From: Formicarius rufipectus
Lineage: Eukaryota; Chordata; Aves; Passeriformes; Formicariidae
Assembly: GCA_013399695.1 (NCBI GenBank)
Contig: VXAU01003159.1
Coordinates: 638,415 to 702,414, forward strand
Direction of reading: 5' to 3'
Length of the DNA stretch: 64,000 nt
A model generated the notes under the pieces. It did not search any database. It was given only the letters and a program-made list of their open reading frames with translations, and had not been told where the DNA came from. Position numbers and translations under genes: made by a program. Positions 11,601 through 26,600 of the stretch are shown here, piece by piece (position 1 is the first letter of the stretch; every line of letters begins with the position of its first letter).

Positions 11601-14600
11601 CAGTAGCCCCCGCAGCCAGCACTGTCCACTGCCCTCTCTGGGAGCCAGGGACAGAGGCTGGGCAGATGTGGACTGGGAGTGCTCCCCATCAGAGGCTCAT
11701 CCACGCTCCTCTGCCAAAGCCTGCCTTGCCAGGCTGGATTTCATGGGCTGTGGCTGGAAGAAAGCATGGCTGTTTCTGGAGAGGATGACTCTCTCCGGGG
11801 AGTTGGAGGTGGCAGAAGGAGCCCCAACATCACTTCAGATCTGAGTGCAGTACTGCAGGGACTCACAGTGAGGCACACAAACTCAGCTCCAGCCCCCATC
11901 CAGTACCTGCTCTCTTGCAAATCAGCCCTTGCTTCCTCTCCCTTCCTACCTGAATTTGGTCCCTTGCTGGCTCCCACCTAGACAGACAGGGTTCCTGTCT
12001 GCAACTCCTTCCCAGAGCATGGCCTGACCACCTCAGCTAGCTGGACCACTCCACACTGCCCCGTGCCCCGACTCACACCAGGCACAACCCAGTGCAGTCT
12101 GCTGGGCTCACTGTGGGTGTGGTGTGCACAGGGAGCAGGGGGCTTGAGGAGGCTCAGCGGTCTTCCCACCTGTACACAGGCATTCTTTGTCATTCTCTGT
12201 GCTGGCAACTGGCTTTAGCAAACCCCAACAGCCAGCTGAAAAACTAAACTCTTTCAGGACTAACAGCAGCGATGAGCCAGCTGCATAACAGTTCAATGGC
12301 CAGTTATGCAGTCCAAGCAACCACCAGCAAGAGGACTTTTCTCCTCCATCTGATCATTCACACGTCCCCTCCTGATCATTTCACAATGAATTTAGGGAGT
12401 CTCATTCTCTTGCAGCAGAGACTCCACATTCACATCTACCTCTGGTCAGACTGTGGGCTGTGTGCACACAGCTGCCTGCTGCACAGCTGGGTCAGGGCCC
12501 CATGGCACTGGTGCCTGTGCTCCTGTCTTTTCTTTAGAGAGGCTGGATGAGTAACCATGTTGTGCTCCTTTCTGGTTCTTCACGAGGCATGGACTTTTTT
12601 TCCATTCTGGATGCAATGACATGAAAGCTGCATGTGCGTTTTCTTCCAACACACCACCACAGGAATGTAGGCACAGGGTAGGCATCCACATCCCTGTGCA
12701 AAACACACTCTTATTCCCTTGGCATGCAGGCACACCTCTCTTATGCACACATAGAGAGGTTTATTTTCTCAAGCCTCCTTCTTCCCAGACACAAAAATTC
12801 TGGCAAATATTTAGACAGAAACACTATTAAAAAGCCTTTGTGTAGCTTTTCCTTTCCTCAGTAATAGTTTGGTATTAAACAGAATTATGAATAGTTCCTC
12901 TTACATGAGGAAAGGTGCTGCCTCAGACCTTGACAGCACTGCTGACAGCTATCACTCAAAAACCAGAGCTCCCCAGTTACAAACCCCACTTCCAGGGAGG
13001 GAAAACACATTGCTCAGCCCTGAATCACAACTCCACAGGAGGGGGAGCTCCATGCACTTCTATCAGAGGGACAATTCCCTAGCCCTAACAAGCTCCACAC
13101 GTGTTTCTAGTCCTCGAATGCAAGAGAGCATTTAAGGAGGAACCCTGCTTTTATTGACACACTGTGATCCAAAAATGCACTGTCATGTGCCACTAATATC
13201 TTTACCTTCTTGGAAACGTGATGCACAGGTTTGCTTAAAAAAAAAAAAAAAAGAAAAAAACAAAGAAAGAAAGAAATCCTTTCTCTCCAGAAAACAGGCT
13301 AGAAATCACATTGAAAAGGTGGTCATAGACATCCCCTTGAGAAGATAATTGTGACAAACAGCCTGGGAGACAGGCACTGACTGGGACACTTACCTGTCTT
13401 GTAGATCTCATAGCGCAGAGAGAAGCCGGCACCTTGCCGTGCATAGTCTGAGGTGAACTTGATATAGAGAGAGGGGCCAGAAGAGATGATGGTGGGAGGT
13501 GCTATGTTCCCACAGTGCTTGCCCAGCAGGTCTGCTGCTTCACTGTCCCCATCTCGGATCTCAATGTAGTCGTACCTGTGGAGGCAGGTGAAATGGCAGT
13601 GAAACCATCTGTCAGGGAGACGCTTCAGGGTGCCGGGAACAAACAAAAAACACTCCTTGATATCTGCACATTTCACAGAATATCTTCCAGACAGGCACCT
13701 GGGACTCTCTTATTCACACCACACCACAGCCCTCCAGTGCATTTTTTCTCTTTTGTTTGGCCATGTTTAGGGCCCTTCCTCTGTTGCAAATCACATAATT
13801 TATCGCACATACATCCACTTCAACTGCAGAGCCAACATGCAAATTTTAGGACAAAATTTACCTCCCTTTGGGATGAGAGAAACTCAGATACAAGCTCACT
13901 TTATTCCAGTATCCATGTGGGATTTGGCCAAGCATGCACCAAGTGTTTAACTGTCCATATTCAACCCATGTGAGCAGGGAGCTATTCTGTGCACTGACAC
14001 CACACTGGTCCTTTAATAAGCATGGCCAGCACACTCAGCCCTTGGACAGCAATATTAATCCTCTTCCATTAAGTGCTAACAAAGGTTTTCTGTGGATGAG
14101 ACCTGTTGCCTAAGAGCTGGGTAACTGCACTCACTACTGCTGAACCTACTTGGAGATGCTCCACCTGCCCATTGGCATGGTTCCTGGGTATCTGACTGGC
14201 CCGGGGGAGGAATGGGTAGGATTGGAAAAATTGCCTCATGGTGAAGAGAAAAAAGCTTCTTGCAAAGTCTAGCTGGAAGGTGAAACAGATTCCTTCATAT
14301 TTTCTGGGCCACGACTAGGCAAGGTAGTAGTATCAGGCTCTGCATGCTGTGAAGAAACAAACAGCTTTTACGTGTACATCTTGTTCTTTAACTGCTTCCT
14401 AACACCCACGTTCTCCACGCTCCTCTCCTCTCTGGCCAGCATGCTGCTGTTTACAGAAACTGCCCATCTCTCTTTGACTGTTTATTCACTTTGTATCAAC
14501 CTGTTTGAACAACATGCTAGAGCTCTTCTCACGGGGCCAGGGAGGGAAAAACCATTTCCAGGCTGCCAGGAATCTGCCTTTCTTGTCACAAGATCTTCTG

Positions 14601-17600
14601 TTTGGGAAAGGAGAGTTGAAAGGAGAAGTAGCTTGCTGGATACAGAATGATTCTCATGTGACTCATTCCTGTCCTGCAAAGCACATATCGGCAAGCAACA
14701 ACCTCAAAACAAATTTACAGGGACTTAGTGTGCTCCTCCACAAAAAAAAGATGGCTGTGGTTTCACTCCTTTCTGGGACTAAATCAGGCTGAGAGCCAGG
14801 AGCAAAATTCCTGCAGATAAAATCCTGTCTACACTGGACTGAGCACTCAACTAGCTGCAATCACCCAGCCTTTAACTTCATTACAGACTCAATTGGCTGG
14901 CCAAGGTGAAGTCCAAGCAGTCTGGAGAAGTGGCACTCGAACAGGAAGAGCATTTGGCTGAGCTGGTGTGTGGACACACAGCGGTGCAAGTGCAGGTCTG
15001 CTCCCTCTGCTCTCTCCTCAGCTCTGCCTAGCTCCTTATCACCTTGTGACCCCTCATTACCCTGACACCACCGAGCAGAACCCCGCGCGACCCCACAAAC
15101 ATCCGTCATGTGCGGCTTGATCCTACCATCTCCCCAGGGAGGAGGAACACAGAGGGCAGTGTTGGTGCTTCTTCTAAGTAGATTTTTTCCCTCCTTGTTT
15201 GTCTGTTTGTTTAAAGTAGTGCTGAGCAAACAGCAGGGACATTTTGTTCTTTAAATAACTACTTGCTTTCAGCATGCTTGCAGCCCTTCCACATCCGAAG
15301 TACACATCTGTGCCGCAGGACTACTGGCTACTAGTGAAATTGTGAATATGTGGCAAAAAATTAATTTGGCAAAAACATGAATGTTGGTAAAACACAGTTA
15401 ATGGAGTGGATTGAAAAAGCTGCCATTTGCATGGTACAGGCAGAGGTTAGCTGCATCCCAGGGAATCACATCTGTTTGTGTCCTCGTGGGGTTGTAACTC
15501 GCCAACACAGTACATGGGTTCAACTACTTGACTGTAATGATCACGGCTTCTGCTATAGCCAGCACACCAAACATCCTAGCACTGTCCACATGGCTCCTCA
15601 AGACACCCAGTGCTGTAGGAAGTTTCAGAAGCAAGTTCTGGATCAAGAAATATTTGCTTATTGAATGAGTGAATGACTTCCAATAATACATACAATTTGG
15701 GAATATTGCAATCTGCTCATGGGCAATCTGCAAATGGAAAATTGAAAGAATGAATCTAGTAAATAAATCATCAGGAAATATTTGCCTCTCCGAGCTAAAC
15801 CCTGTTTGGCTTCATTCAAGCATCTAACTGAGCTTTCTCATACTGGAGCTAATCCTTAATAAATCAAATGTTAAAAACAATGAAAAACAAGCCCTTAAGA
15901 GAAGGTCAGGCAATCATTTTTGCCAAATATAAAATGAATATAAATGCATAAGAGTTTTCTTCCTAGTTAAAAAATCTTCTCATGAGGCAAAGCTCTTTTT
16001 CTTCAGGTCAAATAAACAGAGTGTGAATTGGGTAAGTATTACACTTGGGACATAGCTCCTGCCCAGATGACCAGGAGCACCTATTGCCTTGCTATCACAG
16101 CAAATAAGCTTTAGGCTTTCAAAATTAAACACCAAAGACATCCAGGCCAAACTGTTACACTTCCAAACTCCAGCAAGAATGCCAGCTCATACCCACCACA
16201 GATTCTTTTGGAGTCGTGTGCGTCAAACATGTCCACGATTTAGCGCTAAAGAGAAAAAAAATGACAAACCCTACTCTTCTCATGTCAGTTCACTTGACGT
16301 GTTACAATATGGTTTGGCCAAACCTTTGCTCCTGTTAAGCTTAAGCACGATTTCCAGACTTTCTTCTTCCCATGTGAAAAAGACAAAGAAAAATTGGAGG
16401 GAAGAAAACTCCGCCCTAGGGGTGCTTTCTATTCTAACCATTTCATTTTCAGATAATTACAGATTAGGCCACAGCTGGGTGGGACACATGTATGCTGCAA
16501 TGGCATCCAGACTGTCTCACACAGTGCCCAGCAATTTGCATTTCACTCATATAACCAAATCCATTGTTTCAGTCAACTTGCACCAACATCCTTGTGGCCT
16601 GACCTCTCTGGCATTACCTCCACTGGGCAAGCTGCCATCTCCAAGCACATTCCACGGCCACTTCTCCCCACCCAGGCATTGCTCCAACGAGTCAAGCATA
16701 AATATGTGAGGGCAGGGCGCAGCCTCAGGAGCCCACAAGTGTAATCAGGGGATTAACCAAACTCTTCTTTTGCAGGAAAGGTGACCACAGTTGGCAGGGT
16801 ATTCTCAGCTGCTGCTTGAGTGGGAAGGCTTGGTTTGAAACCACCTCAAACAGCTTTCCACAAGGGAGTTTTGAGGCAGGGAGGCAAAGCTGAAGTGCTT
16901 TTAACTGCCCAGACAATGGGGGCTGAGAAAGAAGGGAAATACATTGCTGAGATCCTCTTCTTGGAGCTGTTTAACAGAATTAAACAGAAAATGTACAATG
17001 CTTACAAATATTGCTGCGTTTTTATTTACAGACTTTTAGTAGAAAGTGCTTCGCTGATGTTAAGAGAGCTTTTATAAACTAATTATAAAGCACTTCTAAT
17101 GCCTGTATTACTCATGCTTGTTTGCTTGCTTTTTCCCCGTCAACCTCTCTGCTTCCCTGTTTTTTCCTTTCTATTTTCCCTAAGTCACTTTGCTGCTGGC
17201 TCTGCAAATGAGGTGCAACAAAGGCAAACAAGCCCCAGTTGTAGGGATTACGAGAAGATCTTCACCTTTTCAGTCCTTTTCTGTTGTGAAATAGCTAATC
17301 TGCTCTCTGGCCATTGAGCTGTGCTCCATGGGGTCAGGAGAGATCCCCCAGGTGCCCACTCAGGCACTGCTGAGTTCCAGAGGCACTACAACCCACCTGG
17401 GGAACAGCACTAGAAAATCTGTGCCATTCCTCTGGGTGCTCCTCTTCTGAGGGACACGACCCAGCACAAAGCAGTTTTGTGACTCATACTGCCCTACACA
17501 TAATCAACAAACCTGTTGCCCCTCAGCCCCAGGTCCTAAAAGATGCTGAGTCCTTCCCCACTGAAACATGCTTCAAGGGCATGACAGGGACATTAGTTTA

Positions 17601-20600
17601 AGATGGGGAGAAATAGAGATAACAAATTATTTACATATTCATAGTCCTATCACGAGTCCTCCTGAGACACAAACTTGTGCAAGTCTTGCTTCAAAGCCTG
17701 AGGAAGGCTGGCTCCCCAGGCCAAGCTCTGACCTAGCTGGCAAATTTCTCAGTCTCTGCCTAGAGTGGGTGAGGACCTGCACTCAGCAAAGCTCGGGTTC
17801 CAGTGCTTGCCAGGGCTGGAGGGAGTTGCAATGCTCTAACCTGAACTTCCCCAATGTTTAATTTGGAGCTATTATTTATAGGCGTTTCCATGGGGCTCAT
17901 GACTGCAGCTGGCAAACAGAAGTGATGGGATTCTCACGAGACCCTGGGAGGTAGGAAGGCAGAGAGAAGCAGTGTCTGGCCCAAGGTCACACAGGAAGTT
18001 TGCAGCACAACCAGGAATAGAAGCCAGCCTTGATTGGACAGATTGTATTATATTGGAGAAGTCTGGCCTAGATAGAGAGACAAATAGGTACTGACTGCGT
18101 GCCAGAAACCCCAAATTTGGGAATGCCCAGTGCTGACTTGAGCCTTCAGGACCCCTGATCTGCTTGAACCATATGTCACTGTCTTGAATGCATCTGCTGA
18201 GGACAGGAAGAGAAACTGCAATTCTAGTGCAACTGGGCAGGTGTAAATACTCTGCAGGTAGCTGGGGAAGGCCTGTGCTTAGCCACAGTGGCACCTAGTA
18301 AATGCAATTGTTTCCCCTTTGAAAAGGTGGTGGGTGGTTTGTTTCTCAGAAATTGCAAGAAAAAAAGCATAAGGGGTTGTAAAAGTCCTCTCATAGGAGG
18401 TGGTTTCTTAAAAATTAAATAGCAGCTGCAGTATAGAGATAGTTAAAAAATGGCAAACCAGCATCTCTGCTTGTTTTGCAATCAAGGGGTGGCTAGAATT
18501 AATGTCCATTACATGCTAGCTGGCTTAGTCGATTTTTCTGTGTCACCACCCATCTTCAAGCTCTTTTGTACGCCACCTTCAAACCCAGTCCTTATTTCAT
18601 GGGTGGTTACATTGCAAAAGACAAGAAAACTTTTCTGTGATGTTTACACAATCTTGAGCAAGTGCAGAACGTACCCTTCAAAGGTTAAATTGTTCTAGAA
18701 GCTATTGAGGACTTTTATACTATACTCTTTTTTTTAGCCATGATAGCAGAGACAAGCACCACTGTTGTCTGGTGAAACAAGAGCAATGAAGTTTGATCTT
18801 AGCTGCTAGCCCTTAATCAGGGTAATTAATTATAAATACAGCAGATGAATTGGATTCTCCTTTGACTTGAACTGGTTTTACACAAGTGTAACTCATCATT
18901 TTAAGGGTAATCACTCCTAATTTATCCACTGAGAAGAGAATCAGTCCTCATAGACACAGATCCTGATACAGATTTGTGCACAGACCTAAAAAGCCTGTAT
19001 CACATTTAGCTTTAGCCAACTAAACGTTCTCTGCCCTCTCACAGACTTCTCACACCCAGCTTGAGAGGGGATTATCATTCTTCTGCACTGACAACACAGG
19101 TACTTTAAATCACTCTCGGTGACTGGACCTGGACTTTGGGTGGCTGAACATGGGAGAGATGAATTGGGTCTCAGTCTGCAGCTTTTGAGGCCATTTTCGC
19201 CCATGCCGAGGCAAAAGATGCTCACAGAGCTTGGCCTTGTTTTGCCCTGATGGAATTAACTGTCGCTGGGAAACACAGAGAGAAAGATTCTCTGAATCGT
19301 AAGCGATGTCACTGGATTTCGGTGACCAAAATGACAACAATCCACTGGCAGCAGGGGGAGAGCCAGGTTGGGAGGGCAGGGAAGGGGCGATGGCACAGAC
19401 GTAATTGCTTAGGATTTCTGGGAACTTTGTTGTGAATTTGTTGCCTTCAATCACATCTTGTGTAATCACACCTTGGCGGGGATGGGGTGTTTGTAATCAC
19501 TATGCTGTACTTTGGATTATTTTCTTATTTCCTCGAACAATCTGACCAGAATTTCTGAGAAATGAGAAAATCCAGTCATCGAGAAAAAGGGGGGGAGGGA
19601 GAAGAAGAAAAATGGAGAGAGAATAACACTATCAGACTGGAAAACTTCTTGGAAAGTGCCTTGAGGAAAAAAAATGGAAACTACAAATAGCCTCCATTTA
19701 CAGTCTGTGTTGTTTTCACACCCCTACAAGCACCTCTGATGGGAAGGTTCTTTCAGCAGTTATTGCTAACTTAAGCAGGGTGGGGGGAAAGTAGCCAAAA
19801 CAAATCTTGCAAAGGGAGGAATTAAACATAGCTGTAAACTGCTCCTGTGGCAAGTTCTCATTCAGGAGGGAGTTTCAGCTCCTAGCATGCTGCTGCCCTC
19901 CCCCGAGACTGGAGAGCAAAGGCTCCCCCGCGCTTTGCCGTTCCTGCCCGGGCTGCCTTCTTGGAACTGTGCTGCCAGACCGCTGCAGAAAGGCACGCTG
20001 GAGTAAAGAAGTGCTCTCATCTGGGGCATGGCTGGAAAACCTTTCCTTATATAAGGAAAAATGATGTCCTAATGTGCACTTCAAGGGTCTTCTGCAGGCT
20101 GTTGTTCAGGAGTCAAGCATGGCTGTTTAATTTTATTTCTGCCTCAAAAACCACCTCTATAAAATTCCTCACCCGTCTATCTTTAGCTAGGGGTCTTTTG
20201 TTGCAAAGATGTCTTTGGTATTCTTTGGGGAGGGGGGGAATCATGGTAAAATCAGGAATAAAATACATAAAGCATGTTGAGAATAAGCCTCCTTTCCATG
20301 GCATTCTGCCTTCTGTTGCTGCTCAAAGGGAATTGAAGCAACTTACAAGCCTTTCATACCCCAAAATGCAGGACACTTGAGAAAATGCATTTGCACTTTT
20401 CTCCTTCTGCTACAATCCATCTGTGAAAAAAAATAGACTGTGGTTTCTATGTCATCTTACTGTCACCACTCACAGGTACCCGATCACTAAGAGAAATTAA
20501 AAAAAATATGTATGTAATAAACAATAACAATCACAAAGGAAAATGTACTGCCAAAAAACAGCAGAGCAGGCAGAGGGTGGGGGCAAATGCTCACTTTGCA

Positions 20601-23600
20601 ATGAGGGGAACAGGTTTCCATCTCCTGAAGGGAACCAGTACCCAATAAGCCCAGATAGAGGATGGAGAAGAGCTTAGACCAGGCTGGCTCTGATGAGGAG
20701 TAGGGAATGCTCACACGGTCTGCTGTGCCAGCCCTGTTCCCAGAGGAGCAAGTGATATCCCATCACACCTCTCTGGTGTAGTATCAGTCACGGCCTTAGA
20801 CACATCATACATTGAAGAATGAAACAAAAGAGATGGCAAAAACTGGGATCAGATGGGAGCTTTGTAGCTGGGCTTTCCCCTATCACTCATTTTCACTGTT
20901 TTTTTTTTTTTCAGCATAAAACTGAAATAAACACCTCATTAAGCACCAGTTGTATAAAGGAGGTTGTAAGAACAGAGCCCTGACCAGCCCACTCTCACTC
21001 TTCTGGCTGTCTGCATCCCTTGTTAATGATGGATGGTCACCCTGGGACTGGCCCACCAAGGGGCTGCTTTCTGACCCCACATTTTCTCAGCCCAGTTCCT
21101 GCCTTAGCTGATGCACAAGTAAGGAAAGCTTTGCTGCCAAGACTGGCCTTCACTCTCCACTATTCAGGCATTTCCACAACTTGACTGTGCCAGCTCGCAG
21201 CAAGAGCAGTTTCTGGAGCAAACTACAGACCAAATCTGCTGACCCCTCCTTGAATACTGTATAGCTAACGCAGCACCTCCTATCCCCTTCTCACCTCAAA
21301 ATATGGGCACTTGCAGCTCAATGGCCATGTGAACTGAGCAGCACTGAGGGTCTGAGCACAATCAATGCCTGGATGAGGGCAAGTGCTGTGCCATGCACAT
21401 GTCACACCTTGCTGTGAGGCTGCAGCAGCAGTGACTTCCTACATGTTTCTCAGAGGCAGCAATATCTATCTGGGGGCGTGGGAGGAATTAGCCACTGGCA
21501 TGGGCTGATTGGTACCCCTGAGGTAAGCTCAGCACTGCCTGGGACAGCAGGTCAGGGAAGCAGCCACACCACGATGGAAGAGGGAGACAGAGACAAGGGA
21601 GTGGGATGCTGCATGAAGCTGGTTGGTACCTTTTCTCCTCTGAGAACAGGGGGATGGGACCATCCCCATTTCTCCCATAAACAAGGGCTCTGCCACTGCT
21701 TTGTTCAGAAAGATTTTCTTTCAAGCAACCCTTTGTGTCACCCTCCTGTTCAGCTGTGGCAGTGCATCTGCTTTGTCCTGCCAGCTCAGCCATGGAGTGT
21801 TTACAAGCCTCCCTCACCCTTTCCAAGCTGTGGTTCAGCTCCATTGACACCGAAGGCAACAGACTCCTCTTTCGGAGTGTGATGAATCAATTACTTCCTC
21901 TGACACTCTATTACTATAGCTCTTACATCTCCAGATTGCAGATGAAAAGACAAGCTGAGAAGGGGGACAGGGAAGGGGAGAGGTCTCCTGAGGTCTCCTT
22001 CAATTGAGTTGTTGGACATCTGAAGAAATCCCCATCTGCCATATTTAAAGACACAGAGAGATGTTTTGCTCTTGAACAGCAGAAAAATCAGAGGGTTTTC
22101 ACAAAAGAAAACGTAAGAAATCAAATGGGTCACAAAACTTCAACAAGATGCAGTGAACACAGATCAATGGTGAGTCAGTCCTCTCTGCTGATGGAGATCC
22201 CAGACCTTGTTCCTGCCCATGATTATCAGCCAAATATCAGTATTACCAAAGAGACAATCATTACACCTTCCCTTTTCACCGCAAAATAACAATGTAAATG
22301 AAACTTTACATCAACACTCACAAAAGAGGAAGGAAGCTGAGCACATGCCTCAAACTCTGGTGCTGCGGGTGGAGGGGGGAGGACCCTACTTCTTGTTGGA
22401 CATCCATCAACAACCCCAACTCTGAGGGCTCCCTGGAGGTTTCTAATGTGTTGAGCACTTCCCATGCAAACACCCTGCACGCTGTATAGCCTCAGCAGGC
22501 ATGAGGCTTGAGCACAGGGGTTCTCCCATTACTAGTGGGCAAGTGTTGCCTGTCTCAGGAAAGGGGAAATCTACCCCCAAAAATGAGGGGTGCACTCTTC
22601 CTCACACCGACCACAGTGTCTTCTGTACCACTGCAAGAAGTGACATTTGGGGCAGTCACAGAACAAACACGGAGCAGCCACCCTGCCAGTTTCTGTGACA
22701 TTTGTAATAGGACAAAGTCTTTGGCTTAGGATTTCTGCTGTCAGACCCCACTGCTTCAGGCTCTGCTTCTAGGAATTCATTAAACAATAATATCTCTGTG
22801 CTTGACCCAGTGTTATTTTAAAACCACAGCATAAAACTGTACTGTGATTGCTCAGCAATGCTGTATGTGGATCCCAAGAAATCCTTGGGATTCAGAGGTG
22901 GTGGGGAAAAAAAAAAAGCAACAATACCCTCATAGGTTTTTCACTCTGTCTGATGATCTACTCACCAAGCCAGCATAAGGAAGGCTTTCCATGGTGTGTT
23001 TGAACTGATATATCAAAGACAGTTGCTTAAAACATCCTGGCTGTGATTAGTGGACCATGACTGCTATTAACTTATAAGGAATTCCAAGATCACGAGACTG
23101 TGGTTTGCAACATATTATTACATTGCCATTCAATGGTGGTGTGCAGCCACTTGAGTTAAAGAAAATGGAGAACCAGCCTCAGACTAAAAACTAACCTCAC
23201 TCAGTTCCTTCAAACATGCTCTCTGCTGAGATCTGGCCAAAAGCAAACAGAAATTTGTTCTGTTTTTCAGTCTGCTCTTTGCAGTCTGTTTTTTTTTCAT
23301 TTTGTCTTCGTATTTAATTGAAGAATTCACACCCAGCCACGAAAAAAACAGAAAACGCCACGAACAAACCATTTGCTGTCTGTGGCACTCTGACCTGCTC
23401 CTGTGGGATGCTGCAGCAGCCTTTGGAGAGGAGTGGGCATTGCACTGTTGCTACCTAGACTGAAGTTTATGCCTTCAGATGCCCAGGTCTTTGTTGTAAA
23501 GAAGGGAATTTAAAGTGATTGACCAATGCAGTAACAGTAAATCAATAGCAGGGAAGGCGAAGAACCCAAATCTCACAACTCCCAAATCTGGTATGTGCTG

Positions 23601-26600
23601 GAGAGTCTGTCACTCCCCTGTTACAGCCTAACAATAGGGACGATATCCATTTACCTAAGGTAAACAATTGCTCCTTAAAAGACTAAGCTAGTTCCTCCAT
23701 AAATCAGTGTAAAACCCCACTTTGCTTTTACTGAGCTTTGCATCTGGTCCTTAACAATAAACAGCATTTATTTGTCACCCTCCTTACCTTCACTAAACCC
23801 TCTAGCTCCTGCATCCAGACAGCAAATCCACAACCTGGAAGAGCACTGCTATTGTGCAGCACAAAAAAAGGTGACCAAGACTCATATCCTCACAGACATT
23901 TATTGAGGCACCTGAGACCCACCTGTTTGGGATGACCCTCTGTGAATGTTGTCATCTGTTGCCACAGTGGGTTGGAGCACTGTTGCAAAGTCAGTCAAGG
24001 GCCTCAGGCTCTGCTGAAAGCACAAGTGGTTATTGGGCCATTTCAGTGGGACTGCTCTACTGCTACCCTGTGGTATCGGTGCTAAGTGAGGTCAGAAAAG
24101 ATGCAAGGGGCTTAGGGCTGGGGTGTGGCTTAGTGTTCACTCAAAAGAGGCACAGACTTTTAGCTGGATTCTAAACCCACTTAGTGAGGAGTCGCCATGA
24201 CCAGTCCTTTGCTTGCTCTCTCTCTCTCCAGGTGGTGTGGAGTCCTGTTCTCTCCCTCGCTGTACAGAGAGGCTAAGAAACGAGTTCACCACTGCCACCA
24301 CCTCCTCCCCCGACAGCAGGAAGCAGGGGAAGAGGTCTCTATCGCTAGTGCTATTGTTCCCAGTGTCACCAGCTGGCCCTCAATTTGTCAACATGCCAAC
24401 AGGAAACAAGGTGCAAAACGAGATCTGACTCCTACTCACCGGATGTTAGTGACCTGGCGGGATACAGAAGACCCCACGAGAGTGCATTTGGGGCCACCAC
24501 CTTCTGCAGAGCCTAAACTTGGGTCTGTCCCTTCAGAAAGAGGCACTAGGATACAGGGAAGCACTGCCACAGAGCAAGCAAAGACGGGCAGCAGAGAAGA
24601 GAGATGTGAACAACTTTGAGCTGTTAACTCATGCAGCTGGTCCGGTGCCATCACAGCTAACCCATTCATTGACGTTCCATTTTGGAAAATGACCTGGGTT
24701 TGCCGGGAATTATGAACCATACAGCGGATGCTGGATGGAGTTAAAAAACAGTAGAAGCTCATTTGAAGACAAGTTGAGCTGCAGTGTCATGTTACCCAGA
24801 CTGAATTATTTCCTGTACATTAAAAATGTTGCTTCTGGCTACCCATGTATGAGCAAGCAAATGCCTTCCTTAGCATCTCATCTTTGACTTCCTCTCTCTG
24901 CAAAGTCAAAGCTTGACTCCCCCAATGCTGCAGGAGGTGCAGTCACTTCCCCCTGCATCCTAGCAAAGAACACCCCCAAGCCCTGACATTCTGTAGTGCT
25001 CAAATGTATTTCTCTTTTTAAAGCATTTCCCCAATCTCAATGTGAACTGCATTGTTTCTAAAATGTTTACTAATAAGCTAATTATGCATACTTTTCAAAG
25101 CGTTTACTAATTAGCTGTCCATAATTGCTGCCTTGTCTACTCTCAACCTTCACTGACAGAAGGATAACTTCTTGCAATATTATGCTACGGTTTGAAGGGG
25201 ATGACAGGCTGAATGCTGTGGCAACCAGCTGCCTGCCTGCCTGTGGGCACTGGGTCTGGATGCAGCTCTCCCCACCACCTGAGCAAGGAATTTGAGCCAG
25301 TATCTCTGCTGCTCTCTAGGAAGTAGGCAGAGCTATTTTGTTCCAGTGCCCAGCTTCCTGGAAGCTCAGGAGATGGCGACGCTGCCATAAGAAGCCTTCA
25401 CTGGCTAGCAGAGCCATGTCTCACCCTTTGTGCTGTGGCATGGGAACACCAGTGTGATGCTGCCAGTGTTCCCTGGCAGGCAGTGCTCTGCAAGACGGGC
25501 GCTAGCAGCATGGTGTTTCCCTTGCCAGATCTTGGTTCTCTCTGCCCTTCAGGCTGGGAGCAGGGGTATCCTCCTGCCATGCTTGCCCTGTATCCAGCAC
25601 ACACCAGGATGCTGAACTTGGCTCAACTCTCTTGGCACCATTGTTGGCACTTACAAGGTCCCAGTGACAACTGCATCAATTTCCTCACTACAGTGGCCCC
25701 CAGTTCCTGTTTCTGGAAACCCTCAGCGCTTGACAGTGGGAGCCAAAGTCAGGAGGAAGAGCTCTGAACTGTTTCCAATTTGCCATCTCCTGCCTGTTTT
25801 GGGAGTCCCTGGTCCCCGTCTCCAGAAACCTTAGCCAGCATTTGGCATGTGCCACCAGAGGGGGCTGCACGCCACGGCAGCAGTCCCCCAAACCCTTCCC
25901 AGGCAGGGATCCCCGCCGGCTGCAACCCGATTGCTGCATGTGATGGAAATGGCTACAGAAAAACCCGCTGGCATGGTCTGATTATCAGTCAGGCTTTTTT
26001 TTTTTTTTTTTTTAAACAGCAGCATTCCTCAGGAACAGATGTTATGACTCAGCCAAAAGGTCTTCTGCTTGCAGAGGAAGCACAAGAGCATCCACTGCAG
26101 CCTGGAGAGAGTGCGGCTCTGCTGCGTGTACAGCAACATCCCAGCACTCAACACTCAACAGCAGCACAGCCCAGCCTAATCCTCTGGCAGAGCCAGCCGA
26201 GTGTGGCTCAGGGTGGGGAGAGTCAGCCAGTCTCTGGAGGGAGGTTTTAGTGCTTCAAAAGAGGAGATCAGCAGCGGGAGGGTGGCACAAATGAAAAAGG
26301 TGGTTGGTCATAAATGCAATGATTCACTCATAGCTGAGGTTTCTGACTTGGATTTTCCAAACAAGCTGTGCAGACAGAACAGCAAAATGGTAATTAAGGA
26401 AGAGTGGACAGTTTAGCAGCCAGACTGCACAACCTGGGGGGGCAACCACCCCTCTTGCACCCCTATTCCAAATGGTTCAGGTCATTCTCCTGGGATCACA
26501 AATAAACCTTTGGCACTTACAAGGCTGCCTAGCTACCACCACAGCACACAGGAAATGGAAACATTTCACCATAGCAGCAGTGTGCTCTTTTCCACTGGAT

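Noticed and set aside
16089..16709. 206-codon plus-strand frame in intron 2
   Set aside because: No domain, repeat or signal recognised and composition looks random; one long frame is expected by chance in 64 kb read six ways.
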